64,000 bases of DNA from Akkermansia sp. (GTDB lineage: Bacteria; Verrucomicrobiota; Verrucomicrobiia; Verrucomicrobiales; Akkermansiaceae): assembly GCA_030523775.1 (NCBI GenBank), contig JAUNHW010000004.1:75714-139713 (forward strand), written 5' to 3'. The notes under the pieces are model-generated. The model worked only from the letters and a program-made list of their open reading frames with translations. It made no database searches and was not told the DNA's origin. This document shows positions 16,625 to 25,500 of this stretch, one piece after another. The first letter of the stretch is position 1. Each line of letters begins with the position of its first letter. The translations under genes were made by a program, and so were the position numbers.

Positions 16625-19132
16625 ATGAAAGCGAGATTGCCAAAAATGCTTTTGGCCGCCCTGCTTGCGGCCATTCCCACCGTATACGCCTACCCGGAAT
16701 ATGTGGTCGTGAACAGCCACCAGTACTATCACGGCACGGTGGTGATCACGGATGCCGCGGGGTTCGGCTCCGGTATCACCACGGCTTCCTCCAGCACGGC
16801 GAACATCGGCTACAGCGAGAGCGACGGCACCATCCACAACGCCGATTTCACGCTGGCCGGGCAGGGCGGCACGGTGGAGTACGCCACGCCGAACTCCCTG
16901 TTCATCGGCGGGCCGGGCTGGCCCCACAAGGTCTCGGAGGGCTATCCGTCTGCGGAAGGCTCGCTCACGCTGGTCGGCGGGGCTGTGCTGACCGTGGGCA
17001 CGGGTAGCAGCCACCACGTGAGCATGGGCAACAGCGCGGGCGCCGTTTCCCACCTCAACGTGCAGGACGGCAGCTCGCTGAACACGGGCATCCTCAACGT
17101 TTCCTCCGGCGGCGGCGCGGCTTATGTGAACGTCGGCTCGCAGGACAGCGCCGGCACCATCAACCTGAGCAACTACATGATGGTGGGCGTCAACGGTCCC
17201 GCAGAGACCGGTGCCATCGGCAGGGTTTCCATCTACAACGGCAGCAAGCTGGACGCCCGCGGCGCATACATCGGCTACGATTCTCCCAACACCACCGCCG
17301 GAACCGGTGTGGTGGAGGTGGCGCAGGGCGGCACGTTCGACACCACCTATCTCTGCCTGGGATACGGCAAGGGCGCCGAGGCGGTTCCGAGCGGCACGCT
17401 TTCCGTGGCCGGAAGCCTCCATGTCACCGGCAATAATGATACCTGCATCGGCTACGAAGGCGGCCGGGGCAGCCTGGAGGTGCTTGTCGGTGGCTCCGCG
17501 GACCTTGGCGCGGCGGATGTCTGTCTGGGTTTCTACGGAACGAGGGGCGATGACACGCGCGGCTCCGTGAAGGTGCAGGGCGGCGGCAGCCTCACATACG
17601 GCGGCACCCTTTGGGTTGACGCGCATGGCGAGGTGTCGGTGGATGCAGGCGGCACCGTTTTCGGCAACAGCACAGCCCTGCTGGATGGCGGCACCTTCAT
17701 CAACCACGGCACCATTGCGTTGAACCCGGCGGCAGCGCCGGACGGCGTGTATCTGGGGCGCGGCAGCCGTTTCCAGACCGGCACCGCCCAAATCAGCGGC
17801 AGGGAGGATCCCAACGTTCCCGGTGAGCTGGGTATCGCATACGCCAATGGCTTGGAGGGCGTGGACGTGTACTACTACGATTTCGGCAGCCCCGACAAGG
17901 CCGTCACCATCGGCGCCCTGCTGGAGGGCAAGGATGAAATGCAGTACCTGAAGCGTGCCGACATGGCCGCCGTGAACGCCGCCGTGCAGCAGGGGCTGGC
18001 CCTGGAAACCACGGATGGCTACGAGCTCAAGTTCCTGCATGAAATCGGCGGGAACCTGACCGTGGAGTACACCACGGACGAGCTGAACCATGTGAACGGC
18101 ACGGAACGCCTGTCCGTGGCCGGCGGCGGCGTGGTGGTGGAGAGCGGCGCGCAGGAGGACCGCGAAACCAAGGTGGGCACCATCGGCTCCTACCGTGCCA
18201 TGGCCTCCGAAACCCAGGCCAGCCTGGCCGTTTCCGAAACGGATGGCGGCAGCAAAATCTGGTGGCATGGCACCGGGTTGCGGACCATGGCGGATGAGAC
18301 CACCTTCTTCAACAAGGATTTTTATCTGGATATCAATGACGAAGATGGCGCGGGCATGCTCACCGTGGTGACCGACAGCGAGCTGGACAACGAGTCCGAA
18401 ATCCAGGCCCTCATCACTGTGCAGGACGGCGCCGTGCTCAGCAACAAGGGCGTGCTCTGCTTTAACACCGTGGTGGAGGATGGCGGCACCCTCAAGGGCG
18501 CCGGAACCATCGCCACCACCACCGTGAATGGCAACCTCATTGTTGGCAACTCGCCCGGCCTGGTGACCGCCACGGACGACCTCACGCTCGCCCCTGCCTC
18601 CAACACCACCTTCAGCTTGGCCGGGCTGGAAAATCCCGCCACCGCGGTGATGGGGGGCTGGGATAGCGGCACATACTCCCGCATCTCCCTGCAGGTGGGT
18701 GCGTCCCTGGTGCTGCAGGAAGGAGTGCGGCAGTTCACCATCGAGTTCGGCGGTGAAGACCTCTTGGGAAGCTGCCTGCCCGGCGGGCAGGACACGCCCA
18801 TCACGCTCAACCTGCTGCTGGCGGAAGGCTCCGTCACCCTGCCGCAGGGTTACGTGGGCGAGATGACCGAGTACGGCCTGGATGTCACCGGACTCATCGA
18901 CACCGTCTTCTGCGTCACCACGGATGTGGCCGCGGGGCAGGGCGTTGCGGACAACATGTACGTCAACTTCAACGAGGGCGACTACCACTACTACGTCAAC
19001 CAGGAAGAGGGCGGCACCTACAACCTGACCCTGCGCGGCAGCGGCACCATCACCCGCGTGCCGGAACCCGCCACGGGCACGCTGGGCCTGCTGGCGCTGG
19101 CCGCCCTCTGCATGCGCCGCCGCCGCATGTAG
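16625..19132 (+). CDS. Paralogous secreted PEP-CTERM protein
   Basis: 835 aa with signal peptide MKARLPKMLLAALLAAIPTVYA, a long Gly-rich beta-repeat passenger (GGAVLTVGTGSSHHVSMGN-like units) and the tail VPEPATGTLGLLALAALCMRRRR. It is homologous along its length to the preceding gene: both contain RGSRFQTGTA(T/Q)(L/I)SGR, KAVTIGALLEG and YTTDELN. The N-terminal thirds differ strongly, while 18579-19065 matches 16042-16528 base for base as far as I can see. Probably co-transcribed. Divergent exposed region with homogenised C-terminus suggests gene conversion. Confidence 0.85.
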   Translation: MKARLPKMLLAALLAAIPTVYAYPEYVVVNSHQYYHGTVVITDAAGFGSGITTASSSTANIGYSESDGTIHNADFTLAGQGGTVEYATPNSLFIGGPGWPHKVSEGYPSAEGSLTLVGGAVLTVGTGSSHHVSMGNSAGAVSHLNVQDGSSLNTGILNVSSGGGAAYVNVGSQDSAGTINLSNYMMVGVNGPAETGAIGRVSIYNGSKLDARGAYIGYDSPNTTAGTGVVEVAQGGTFDTTYLCLGYGKGAEAVPSGTLSVAGSLHVTGNNDTCIGYEGGRGSLEVLVGGSADLGAADVCLGFYGTRGDDTRGSVKVQGGGSLTYGGTLWVDAHGEVSVDAGGTVFGNSTALLDGGTFINHGTIALNPAAAPDGVYLGRGSRFQTGTAQISGREDPNVPGELGIAYANGLEGVDVYYYDFGSPDKAVTIGALLEGKDEMQYLKRADMAAVNAAVQQGLALETTDGYELKFLHEIGGNLTVEYTTDELNHVNGTERLSVAGGGVVVESGAQEDRETKVGTIGSYRAMASETQASLAVSETDGGSKIWWHGTGLRTMADETTFFNKDFYLDINDEDGAGMLTVVTDSELDNESEIQALITVQDGAVLSNKGVLCFNTVVEDGGTLKGAGTIATTTVNGNLIVGNSPGLVTATDDLTLAPASNTTFSLAGLENPATAVMGGWDSGTYSRISLQVGASLVLQEGVRQFTIEFGGEDLLGSCLPGGQDTPITLNLLLAEGSVTLPQGYVGEMTEYGLDVTGLIDTVFCVTTDVAAGQGVADNMYVNFNEGDYHYYVNQEEGGTYNLTLRGSGTITRVPEPATGTLGLLALAALCMRRRRM

Positions 19133-19176
19133 GGTTCCGCCCGTATCCGTCCCCAACCTTCCACCCGTTTTGCGCC

Positions 19177-19205
19177 TTGCAAAGAAGCGCGGGCGAGTGT
19201 ACAAT
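19177..19205 (+). promoter_or_regulatory. pyrE promoter
   Basis: TTGCAA (19177-19182), 17 bp, TACAAT (19200-19205). Transcription would begin near 19212, four bases before the ATG at 19216. This rules out the upstream in-frame starts and implies a nearly leaderless mRNA. Confidence 0.75.
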
Positions 19206-19215
19206 GCTTCGTGAT

Positions 19216-19782
19216 ATGACAGACGCGAAACAAGAACTTCTCGACATCCTTCTGAAGAAATCCATCAAGACCGGGCACTTTGTGCTGGCATCCGGCAAGG
19301 AGAGCGATTTGTACTGCGATTGCCGCGTGACCACGCTGGACGCGCGCGGCGCCAACCTCGTCGGCGAGTTGGGCTGGCAGCTCGTGCAGGAGGAAATCCT
19401 GCCCAAGTTTCCCGAAGCCGAGGCCATCGGCGGCATGACCATGGGAGCGGACCCCATCTCGCTGGCCATCGGCATGTACTCCGCCAAGTCGGACAAGCCG
19501 CTGAAGATCTTCACCGTGCGCAAGGAGGCCAAGGACCACGGCCGCGGCAAGCGCATCGAGGGCAATTTCGCCCCGGGACAGAACATTATCGTGGTGGATG
19601 ACGTCATCACCACGGGTCGCTCCACACTGATGGCCCTCGACGCCATCGAGGCGGAGGGCGGCAAGGTGGTGGCGGCGCTGGTGCTGGTGGACCGCGAGGA
19701 GGGCGGGCGCGAGGCCATCGAGGGCCGCGGCGTGCCGGTGTTCCCGCTGTTCACGCGCAAGAGCATCTTCGGCACCAAGTGA
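19216..19782 (+). CDS. pyrE: Orotate phosphoribosyltransferase
   Basis: 188 aa from ATG 19216. It transfers orotate to PRPP, making OMP in pyrimidine synthesis. It shows the PRPP-binding motif IIVVDDVITTGRS (about 131-143), the loop VRKEAKDHGRGKRIEG and the early KTGHFVLASGKESDLYCD typical of PyrE. Length is normal. It lies 9 bp before nagZ with no terminator seen between, so the two may be co-transcribed. Confidence 0.93.
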   Translation: MTDAKQELLDILLKKSIKTGHFVLASGKESDLYCDCRVTTLDARGANLVGELGWQLVQEEILPKFPEAEAIGGMTMGADPISLAIGMYSAKSDKPLKIFTVRKEAKDHGRGKRIEGNFAPGQNIIVVDDVITTGRSTLMALDAIEAEGGKVVAALVLVDREEGGREAIEGRGVPVFPLFTRKSIFGTK

Positions 19783-19791
19783 TTTGCCCCC

Positions 19792-20850
19792 ATGCTGCCG
19801 CTGGTTGTAGGAATCGAGGGCGAGACGCTCACCGCGCGCGAGCGTGAGCTCTTCACCCGCCTGCAGCCCGCCGGGTACATCCTCTTCTCCCGCAACATCG
19901 CGGACCACGAGCTCACACGCGAGCTCACCGACGACCTGCGCCGCATCACCCAGGGGCCGGACGCGCCCATTATCGCCATTGACCAAGAGGGCGGGCGCGT
20001 GGTGCGCACCGCCGCCATCGGCGTGCAGATGCCATCCGCCGCCGCGCTGGCCGCCACCGGCAGCCCGCACACCATCCGCAAGGCGGCGCTGTACACGCTC
20101 AACGTGCTGCTCACCCTGGGCGTGAACACGGATTTTGCGCCCGTGCTGGATTTGGCGTCGCCGCACGCCAACGCGCTGCCGAGCCGCTGTTGGGGCAGCG
20201 ACACGCAGGACGTCATTTCACGCGCGGGCGTGTGGAACCGCACGCTCTGCAAGGGCGGCATCATGACCTGCGGCAAGCATTTCCCCGGCATGGGGGATGC
20301 CGCATGCGACCCGCACCACGAGCTTCCCGTGCTGCACGGCACGCGCGCCAGCTTCCTGGAGCGCGCGAGCATCCCGTTCACCGCGCTCATGCCGGAGCTG
20401 CCGTCGCTGATGGTGGCGCACCTGCTGATACCGGAGATGGACGCGGAGCACCCCACCTCGCTCTCCCGCGAGCTGGTGCAGGGATTCCTGCGCGACCAGC
20501 TGGGCTACGAGGGCGTGGTGTTCACGGACGACCTGTGCATGGGCGCCATTTCCATGAAGTACGGCGTGGCGGAGGCCGCCGCGCTCGCCCTGCGCGCGGG
20601 TTGCGACCTGCCGCTGGTGTGCCACAACGTGTGCGACGTGCTGGAAGACGCGGCGACCGCGGTGAACGCGCTGCCGCCGGAGGTGCTGGCACCCGCCGCG
20701 GAGCGCATTGAGAAGTTCCGCATGATGATGGTGCAGGCACCGCCCATGCCGTTCATCGCGTGGCGGGACTACCTGAACGACATGGCGCGCTTCTGCGAAA
20801 GCGTGCCGGAGGTGGATGCCGCGCCCGGCTCCCCCGTGCAAAACTACTGA
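19792..20850 (+). CDS. nagZ: Beta-N-acetylhexosaminidase, GH3 family
   Basis: 352 aa, cytoplasmic by lack of a signal peptide. It removes GlcNAc from muropeptides in cell-wall recycling. It has IIAIDQEGGRVVR (about 62-74), KHFPGMGDAACDPHHELP carrying the catalytic Asp-His pair, and VFTDDLCMGAI with the nucleophile Asp. The usual KHFPGHG has Met in place of its last His. Length fits single-domain NagZ. It sits between pyrE and a secreted protease gene, 9 bp from each. Confidence 0.88.
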   Translation: MLPLVVGIEGETLTARERELFTRLQPAGYILFSRNIADHELTRELTDDLRRITQGPDAPIIAIDQEGGRVVRTAAIGVQMPSAAALAATGSPHTIRKAALYTLNVLLTLGVNTDFAPVLDLASPHANALPSRCWGSDTQDVISRAGVWNRTLCKGGIMTCGKHFPGMGDAACDPHHELPVLHGTRASFLERASIPFTALMPELPSLMVAHLLIPEMDAEHPTSLSRELVQGFLRDQLGYEGVVFTDDLCMGAISMKYGVAEAAALALRAGCDLPLVCHNVCDVLEDAATAVNALPPEVLAPAAERIEKFRMMMVQAPPMPFIAWRDYLNDMARFCESVPEVDAAPGSPVQNY

Positions 20851-20859
20851 TTCCCCCTT

Positions 20860-23787
20860 ATGATAAAGAACCTCGCTATCGCTGTATTTCTTGCCCTCGG
20901 CGGGCTGGCGTCCGCCGCCACCTACTGGGTGGAGGGCGTCACCCTGCAATCCGGCTGGTATGATGCCGACAAGGATTCCCGCGACGTGGGCAACATGTGC
21001 TGGGCCGCCACCGCCGCCAACATGCTCGCCTGGTGGCAGGACCGCAACCCGCAGTTCAAGCAGATGGGTCCGCAGGGGCACGAGGCCATCTGGAACACGT
21101 ACAGGCAAGCCTTCCCAAACTGCGCCGGAGAGCCGTTCTACGTGCTGCAGTGGTGGTTCAACGGCGTGCTCGCTACGGATAAAATCAAGCTCACCGATTT
21201 CGGAAAGGGGCAGGGCGGCTATTACAAGGCGCTCGCGGATTCGTGCGGGCGCGCCTTCCCCGGAACCGACCTCAAGTGGGAGACCGTGGCGGACAACTCG
21301 TCCGAGCGCCTGCGCGAGCTGATGTCGCAGGGCTACGCCGTGGCCATCGGCATCCGCCGCCTGGATGATTTCAACAAGATCACGCCCGTGTGGCACATGC
21401 TCTCCCTCTGGGGTGTGGAGTACGACGAGGAGACGCACCAGGTGACCGCCGTGTACCTCACGGACTCCAACGACTCCGCGGGCGAGTGGCCCACCGTGCA
21501 GAAGGGCCTCTTCCGCGCCGCCGCCACCATGCGCGAGGTCACGGACGAGAAGGGGAACAAGACCCGCGGTCTGGTGCTGCGCACGCCGGAGGGCTGGTTC
21601 AAGGACAACGCGCTCATCACCACGCTGGTGGAGCTTCAGGCGGATGCCGCCGTGAAGCGCGAGCCCGCGCCCATGCCGCATTCGCAGCTTTCGGAGGAAC
21701 ACCCCGCCTGCGCGTGGGACACCTATCCCCGCTGGTCCGCGCTCACCCCGCAGCGCATTGCGGAGGACATGCGCTTCATGCTGCGGGAAGCCCAAGGCAC
21801 GCTGGATGCCATCTGCGCCGTGGCGGAGGGCAAGGAAACCTTCGACAACGTGTTCCTCGCCTACCAGGACATGCAGTACCGCTTGAACCAGACGGAAGCC
21901 AGCCTCTCGGTGCTCTCCGCCAACATGGATTCCCCGGAGGTGCGCGCCGCGAGCGACGAGATGCGCCCGCAGTACACCGCGTTCGAGGCCGCCATCACCT
22001 CCAACGAGCGGCTGTGGGGCGTCATCAAGCGCGCCGCCGCCCAGCCCTGGGTGAAGGAACTTTCGCCCGCCCGCCGGCGCTACGTGCAGGATGTGGTGGA
22101 CGCCTTCCGCGACAACGGCGCGGACCTCCCGCCCGAGCAGAAGGCACGCAAGGCGGAGCTGGTGCAGCGCATCAGCAAGCTGCAGCTCCAGTTCGCCAAG
22201 ATGCTGCTGGATTCCAAGAACGCCTGGCAGCTGGTGGTCACCGACAAGGCGCAGCTGGCGGGCTTGTCGGACGAGTGGATGCGGCGCGCCGCCGCAGCCG
22301 CGCTGAAAAAGGGTTTCGGTACGCCTGAGAACCCGCAGTGGCTCGTCACGCTGGACAGCGGCAGCGCCAACGAGGTGACCGCCAACTGCACCGTAGCTGC
22401 CACCCGCAAGCTCGTGTGGGAGGGCGGTGCATCCCAAGGCTGCGGGCAGTACGACACCGCGCCCGTGGTGCAGGAAATCCTGCAGCTGCGCCTGGAGCTG
22501 GCGCGCCTGCTGGGCTTCAAGAACTACGCGGACGACATGACCGCGCACCGCATGGTGGGGAGCGGCGACAACGCGCTCGCCTTCGTGGACGACATGATCG
22601 CCAAGGTGAAACCCGCGTTCGACCGCGAGGTGGACGAGCTGCGCGACTGGGTGCAGGGGGAGACCGGCGCGCGCCCGGACAAGTTCAACCCCTGGGACCT
22701 CTCGTTCTACTCCAAGCAGCTCCAGAAGCGCAAATATGACTTCGACGTGGACAGCCTGCGCCCGTATTTCGAGGCGGAGCAGGTGCGCATCGGCATGTTC
22801 GCCATCGCATCACGCCTGTACGGTGTCACCTTCCGCGAAATCCCCACCGTCTGCCTGAAGCCCGGCGAGAAGGCACCGGGCGGCGCGGCGGAGGTCTGGC
22901 ACCCGCAGGTGCGCCTCTTTGCCGTGCACGACGCCGCCACCGGCGCGCACCTCGGCTCGTTCTACATGGACATCTTCCCGCGCGCATCCAAGCGCACGGG
23001 CGCATGGATGAGCACCATAGCCTTCGGTGCGCCCGCCACGGCGGATGCCCCGCACCGCCCGCACCTGGCCGCCCTCTGCGCCAACGTGACCCCGCCCGCG
23101 GAGGGGAAGCCCGCGCTGCTGCCGCACCGCGATGTGCGCACGCTCTTCCACGAGTTCGGCCACATGATGCACGCCATGCTCTCCGACTGTGAGCTGCAGA
23201 TGCAGAGCGGCACCCTGGTGGACCACGACTTTGTGGAGCTGCCCAGCCAGCTCAACGAGAACTGGGTGTGGGAGCCGGAGGCCCTGGCCACCTACGCCCG
23301 CCACTACAAGACCGGGCAGACCCTGCCGCGGGACCTGCTGCAGAAGCGCCTTGCCACCCGCTTCTTCTTCCCCGCAAGCAGCGCCATGGCACAGCTCTGC
23401 CTCGCCAAGCTTGACCTGGAGATGCACATCAACTTTGAGCGGAAGTTCCAGGGCCGGGACATCGATGCCGCCACGGAAGCCCTGCTGGCGGGCATGCGCT
23501 ATCCCGCCACCGCGAGCGAGCCGTCCATGGCGCGCAAGTTCGGCCACGTGATGAACGGCGGCTACGCCGCGGGATACTACTCCTACAAGTGGGCGGAGGT
23601 GCTGGCTGCGGATGCCTTCACGCGCTTCTCCAAGGAGGGCGTGCTCAACCCCGCCACCGGGCGGGCCTACAGGGATTCCATCCTCTCCAAGGGTGATTCC
23701 AAGCCCGCCATGCAGCTCTTCGACGACTTCATGCACCGCAAACCCAACCCCGACGCCCTCCTGCAGAAGCAGGGAATCATCAAGTGA
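20860..23787 (+). CDS. Secreted IdeS-like cysteine protease fused to M3 metallopeptidase
   Basis: 975 aa with signal peptide (MIKNLAIAVFLALGGLASA). Residues ~20-215 resemble the IdeS/Mac (C66) fold: Cys47 in NMCWAATAANMLAWW, His179 in PVWHMLSLWG and Asp202 in YLTDSND, spaced as in the IdeS Cys-His-Asp set. Residues ~290-970 are an M3 oligopeptidase: HEFGH at 764-768 with Glu793 in FVELPSQLNENW as third zinc ligand, and the late GYAAGYYSYKW. A single chain with an endopeptidase and an oligopeptidase could cut and then trim a host or mucosal protein. The fusion is continuous in frame with no internal start signal evident. Confidence 0.8.
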   Translation: MIKNLAIAVFLALGGLASAATYWVEGVTLQSGWYDADKDSRDVGNMCWAATAANMLAWWQDRNPQFKQMGPQGHEAIWNTYRQAFPNCAGEPFYVLQWWFNGVLATDKIKLTDFGKGQGGYYKALADSCGRAFPGTDLKWETVADNSSERLRELMSQGYAVAIGIRRLDDFNKITPVWHMLSLWGVEYDEETHQVTAVYLTDSNDSAGEWPTVQKGLFRAAATMREVTDEKGNKTRGLVLRTPEGWFKDNALITTLVELQADAAVKREPAPMPHSQLSEEHPACAWDTYPRWSALTPQRIAEDMRFMLREAQGTLDAICAVAEGKETFDNVFLAYQDMQYRLNQTEASLSVLSANMDSPEVRAASDEMRPQYTAFEAAITSNERLWGVIKRAAAQPWVKELSPARRRYVQDVVDAFRDNGADLPPEQKARKAELVQRISKLQLQFAKMLLDSKNAWQLVVTDKAQLAGLSDEWMRRAAAAALKKGFGTPENPQWLVTLDSGSANEVTANCTVAATRKLVWEGGASQGCGQYDTAPVVQEILQLRLELARLLGFKNYADDMTAHRMVGSGDNALAFVDDMIAKVKPAFDREVDELRDWVQGETGARPDKFNPWDLSFYSKQLQKRKYDFDVDSLRPYFEAEQVRIGMFAIASRLYGVTFREIPTVCLKPGEKAPGGAAEVWHPQVRLFAVHDAATGAHLGSFYMDIFPRASKRTGAWMSTIAFGAPATADAPHRPHLAALCANVTPPAEGKPALLPHRDVRTLFHEFGHMMHAMLSDCELQMQSGTLVDHDFVELPSQLNENWVWEPEALATYARHYKTGQTLPRDLLQKRLATRFFFPASSAMAQLCLAKLDLEMHINFERKFQGRDIDAATEALLAGMRYPATASEPSMARKFGHVMNGGYAAGYYSYKWAEVLAADAFTRFSKEGVLNPATGRAYRDSILSKGDSKPAMQLFDDFMHRKPNPDALLQKQGIIK

Positions 23788-23834
23788 GCCTGCCGGGGTG
23801 CACGAACATCGTTCTCCTCCCGCGCTTTTCTTCC

Positions 23835-23863
23835 TTGACGCACGGAAGCCCGTTTGCTACAAT
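23835..23863 (+). promoter_or_regulatory. Promoter of carboxyltransferase gene
   Basis: TTGACG (23835-23840), 17 bp, TACAAT (23858-23863), 53 bases before the ATG at 23917. Confidence 0.75.
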
Positions 23864-23916
23864 CCTCCACAATAACGCGCAAACGCGCGCATAGAAATGT
23901 CAACCTGTAACACAAT

Positions 23917-25422
23917 ATGAATCCTGCAACATTCAATTGCACCGTACTCCGCGACGGCCACCAGTCCCTGGCCGCCACCCGCATGTCCACCCAGCAGATG
24001 CTTGATATCGCGCCCATTCTGGACACCATGGGCTTCTCCGCCCTGGAGACTTGGGGCGGCGCGTCCATCGATGCCGGGCTGCGCTTCCTGGGCGAGCTGC
24101 CCTTCGAGCGTCTGGACACCCTGAAGCGCCTGGCCCCCAAGACCCCGCACATGATGCTGCTGCGCGGCCAGAACATGGTGGGCTACACCAACTACGCGGA
24201 CGATGTGGTGGAGGCCTTTGTGAAGATGAGCGCCAAGCACGGCATGAACATCTTCCGCATCTTCGACTGCCTGAACGACCCGGAGAACATGCGCACCTCC
24301 ATCCGCGCCGCCAAGGAGGCCGGATGCATCGCCCACGGCACCATCTGCTACACCACCTCCCCCGTGCACAACCTGGAATACTTCGCCAACCTCGGCAAGA
24401 AAATCAAGGAGATGGGCGCGGACGGCATCGTCATCAAGGACATGGCGGGCCTCATCCCGCCCAGCGAAACCGCCGCCCTGGTGGAGACGCTCAAGAGGGA
24501 GACGGGGCTGCCCGTGTGGATTCACACGCACGAGACCGCCGGCCTGGGCGCCGCCACCTACGTGGCCGGCATCAACGCCGGGGCGGATGCCGTGGACGTG
24601 TCCATCTCCCCCTTCGCCAACGGCACGGGCCAGCCGGACTGCATGCGCATGCTCGCGCTTCTGCGCGGGTACGACCGCTGCCCGGTGGTGGCGGACGACT
24701 TCCGCGACAAGCTCACGCAGATTTCCGCCATGCTCCAGCCGGTGTATGAGAGCCTCTCCCGCTTCACCAACCACCGCAACGAGATTGTCAACAGCGACAC
24801 CCTGCGCTACCAGGTGCCCGGCGGTATGCTCTCCAACTTCCGCAACCAGCTCAAGGAGATGAACATGACCGACAAGTTCGAGGAGGTCTTTGCGGAAATC
24901 CCCGTGGTGCGCAAGGCCCTGGGCTGGATTCCGCTGGTCACCCCCACCTCTCAGATTGTGGGCGTGCAGGCCATGATGAACGTCAAGTTCGGCCGCTGGA
25001 AGAACATCACCCCGCAGTGCGCGGATGTGGCCCTGGGCTACTACGGCCACACCCCCGCCCCCGTGGACAAGGATCTGCAGGAGCTCTGCGCCAAGAAGAT
25101 GGGCAAGGACCCCATCACCTGCCGCCCCGCAGACCTCATCAAGCCCGGCATGCAGGACCTGCGCGACAAGCTCACCGCCAAGAATATCCCCGCCACGGAC
25201 GAGAACTGCGTGATTTACGCCATGTTCCCCCAGCAGCTGGAGGACTACTACGCCGGCAAGCGCCCGGAGCCGCCCACCGCTCCCGCCAAGCCCGCCGTGC
25301 CGGAGAACTGCGGTGCCCCCGTGGCACTCTCCTCCGTGGGCGTTTCCGCCGCCATCTCCGGCCGCCAGATGAAGCTCAACATCCTCGGCAAGGTGTACGA
25401 CGTCCAAATCGAGGAGGTGTAA
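23917..25422 (+). CDS. oadA: Oxaloacetate decarboxylase alpha / pyruvate carboxylase B-type carboxyltransferase
   Basis: 501-aa TIM-barrel carboxyltransferase that moves CO2 between carboxybiotin and pyruvate/oxaloacetate. Evidence: RDGHQSLAATRM near the N-terminus (metal Asp), MLLRGQNMVGY, FRIFDCLND, the catalytic Lys in GIVIKDMAGLI, and IHTHETAGLG (metal His pair). The conserved PYC_OADA C-terminal domain ends about 440. The chain stops at RQMKLNILGKVYDVQIEEV, the first strand of a biotinyl domain, and lacks the biotin Lys (MKM). A separate carrier subunit must supply biotin; none is in the window. Confidence 0.88.
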   Translation: MNPATFNCTVLRDGHQSLAATRMSTQQMLDIAPILDTMGFSALETWGGASIDAGLRFLGELPFERLDTLKRLAPKTPHMMLLRGQNMVGYTNYADDVVEAFVKMSAKHGMNIFRIFDCLNDPENMRTSIRAAKEAGCIAHGTICYTTSPVHNLEYFANLGKKIKEMGADGIVIKDMAGLIPPSETAALVETLKRETGLPVWIHTHETAGLGAATYVAGINAGADAVDVSISPFANGTGQPDCMRMLALLRGYDRCPVVADDFRDKLTQISAMLQPVYESLSRFTNHRNEIVNSDTLRYQVPGGMLSNFRNQLKEMNMTDKFEEVFAEIPVVRKALGWIPLVTPTSQIVGVQAMMNVKFGRWKNITPQCADVALGYYGHTPAPVDKDLQELCAKKMGKDPITCRPADLIKPGMQDLRDKLTAKNIPATDENCVIYAMFPQQLEDYYAGKRPEPPTAPAKPAVPENCGAPVALSSVGVSAAISGRQMKLNILGKVYDVQIEEV

Positions 25423-25445
25423 GGCTGCAGCCAAGCATTCATCCA

Positions 25446-25479
25446 AAAGGCCCGCCCGGTATGCACCGGGCGGGCCTTT
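25446..25479. terminator. Bidirectional terminator
   Basis: Perfect 14-bp stem (AAAGGCCCGCCCGG and its complement) around TATGCA, with A- and T-rich ends. It lies between the convergent oadA and yidC genes and can serve both. Confidence 0.88.
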
Positions 25480-25500
25480 CAAATAGAAGGCGGTTGCAGG

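Noticed and set aside
14311..16680. 789-codon antisense frame over the first PEP-CTERM gene
   Set aside because: A shadow of GC-rich codon bias; the sense frame has a signal peptide, a sorting tail and a promoter.
16514..19204. 896-codon antisense frame over the second PEP-CTERM gene
   Set aside because: Same reason; Gly/His/Ala/Arg-rich composition typical of reversed high-GC coding sequence.
23917..25422. Complete biotin-carrying OadA
   Set aside because: The chain ends after the first strand of the biotinyl domain; the biotin-accepting MKM motif is missing.
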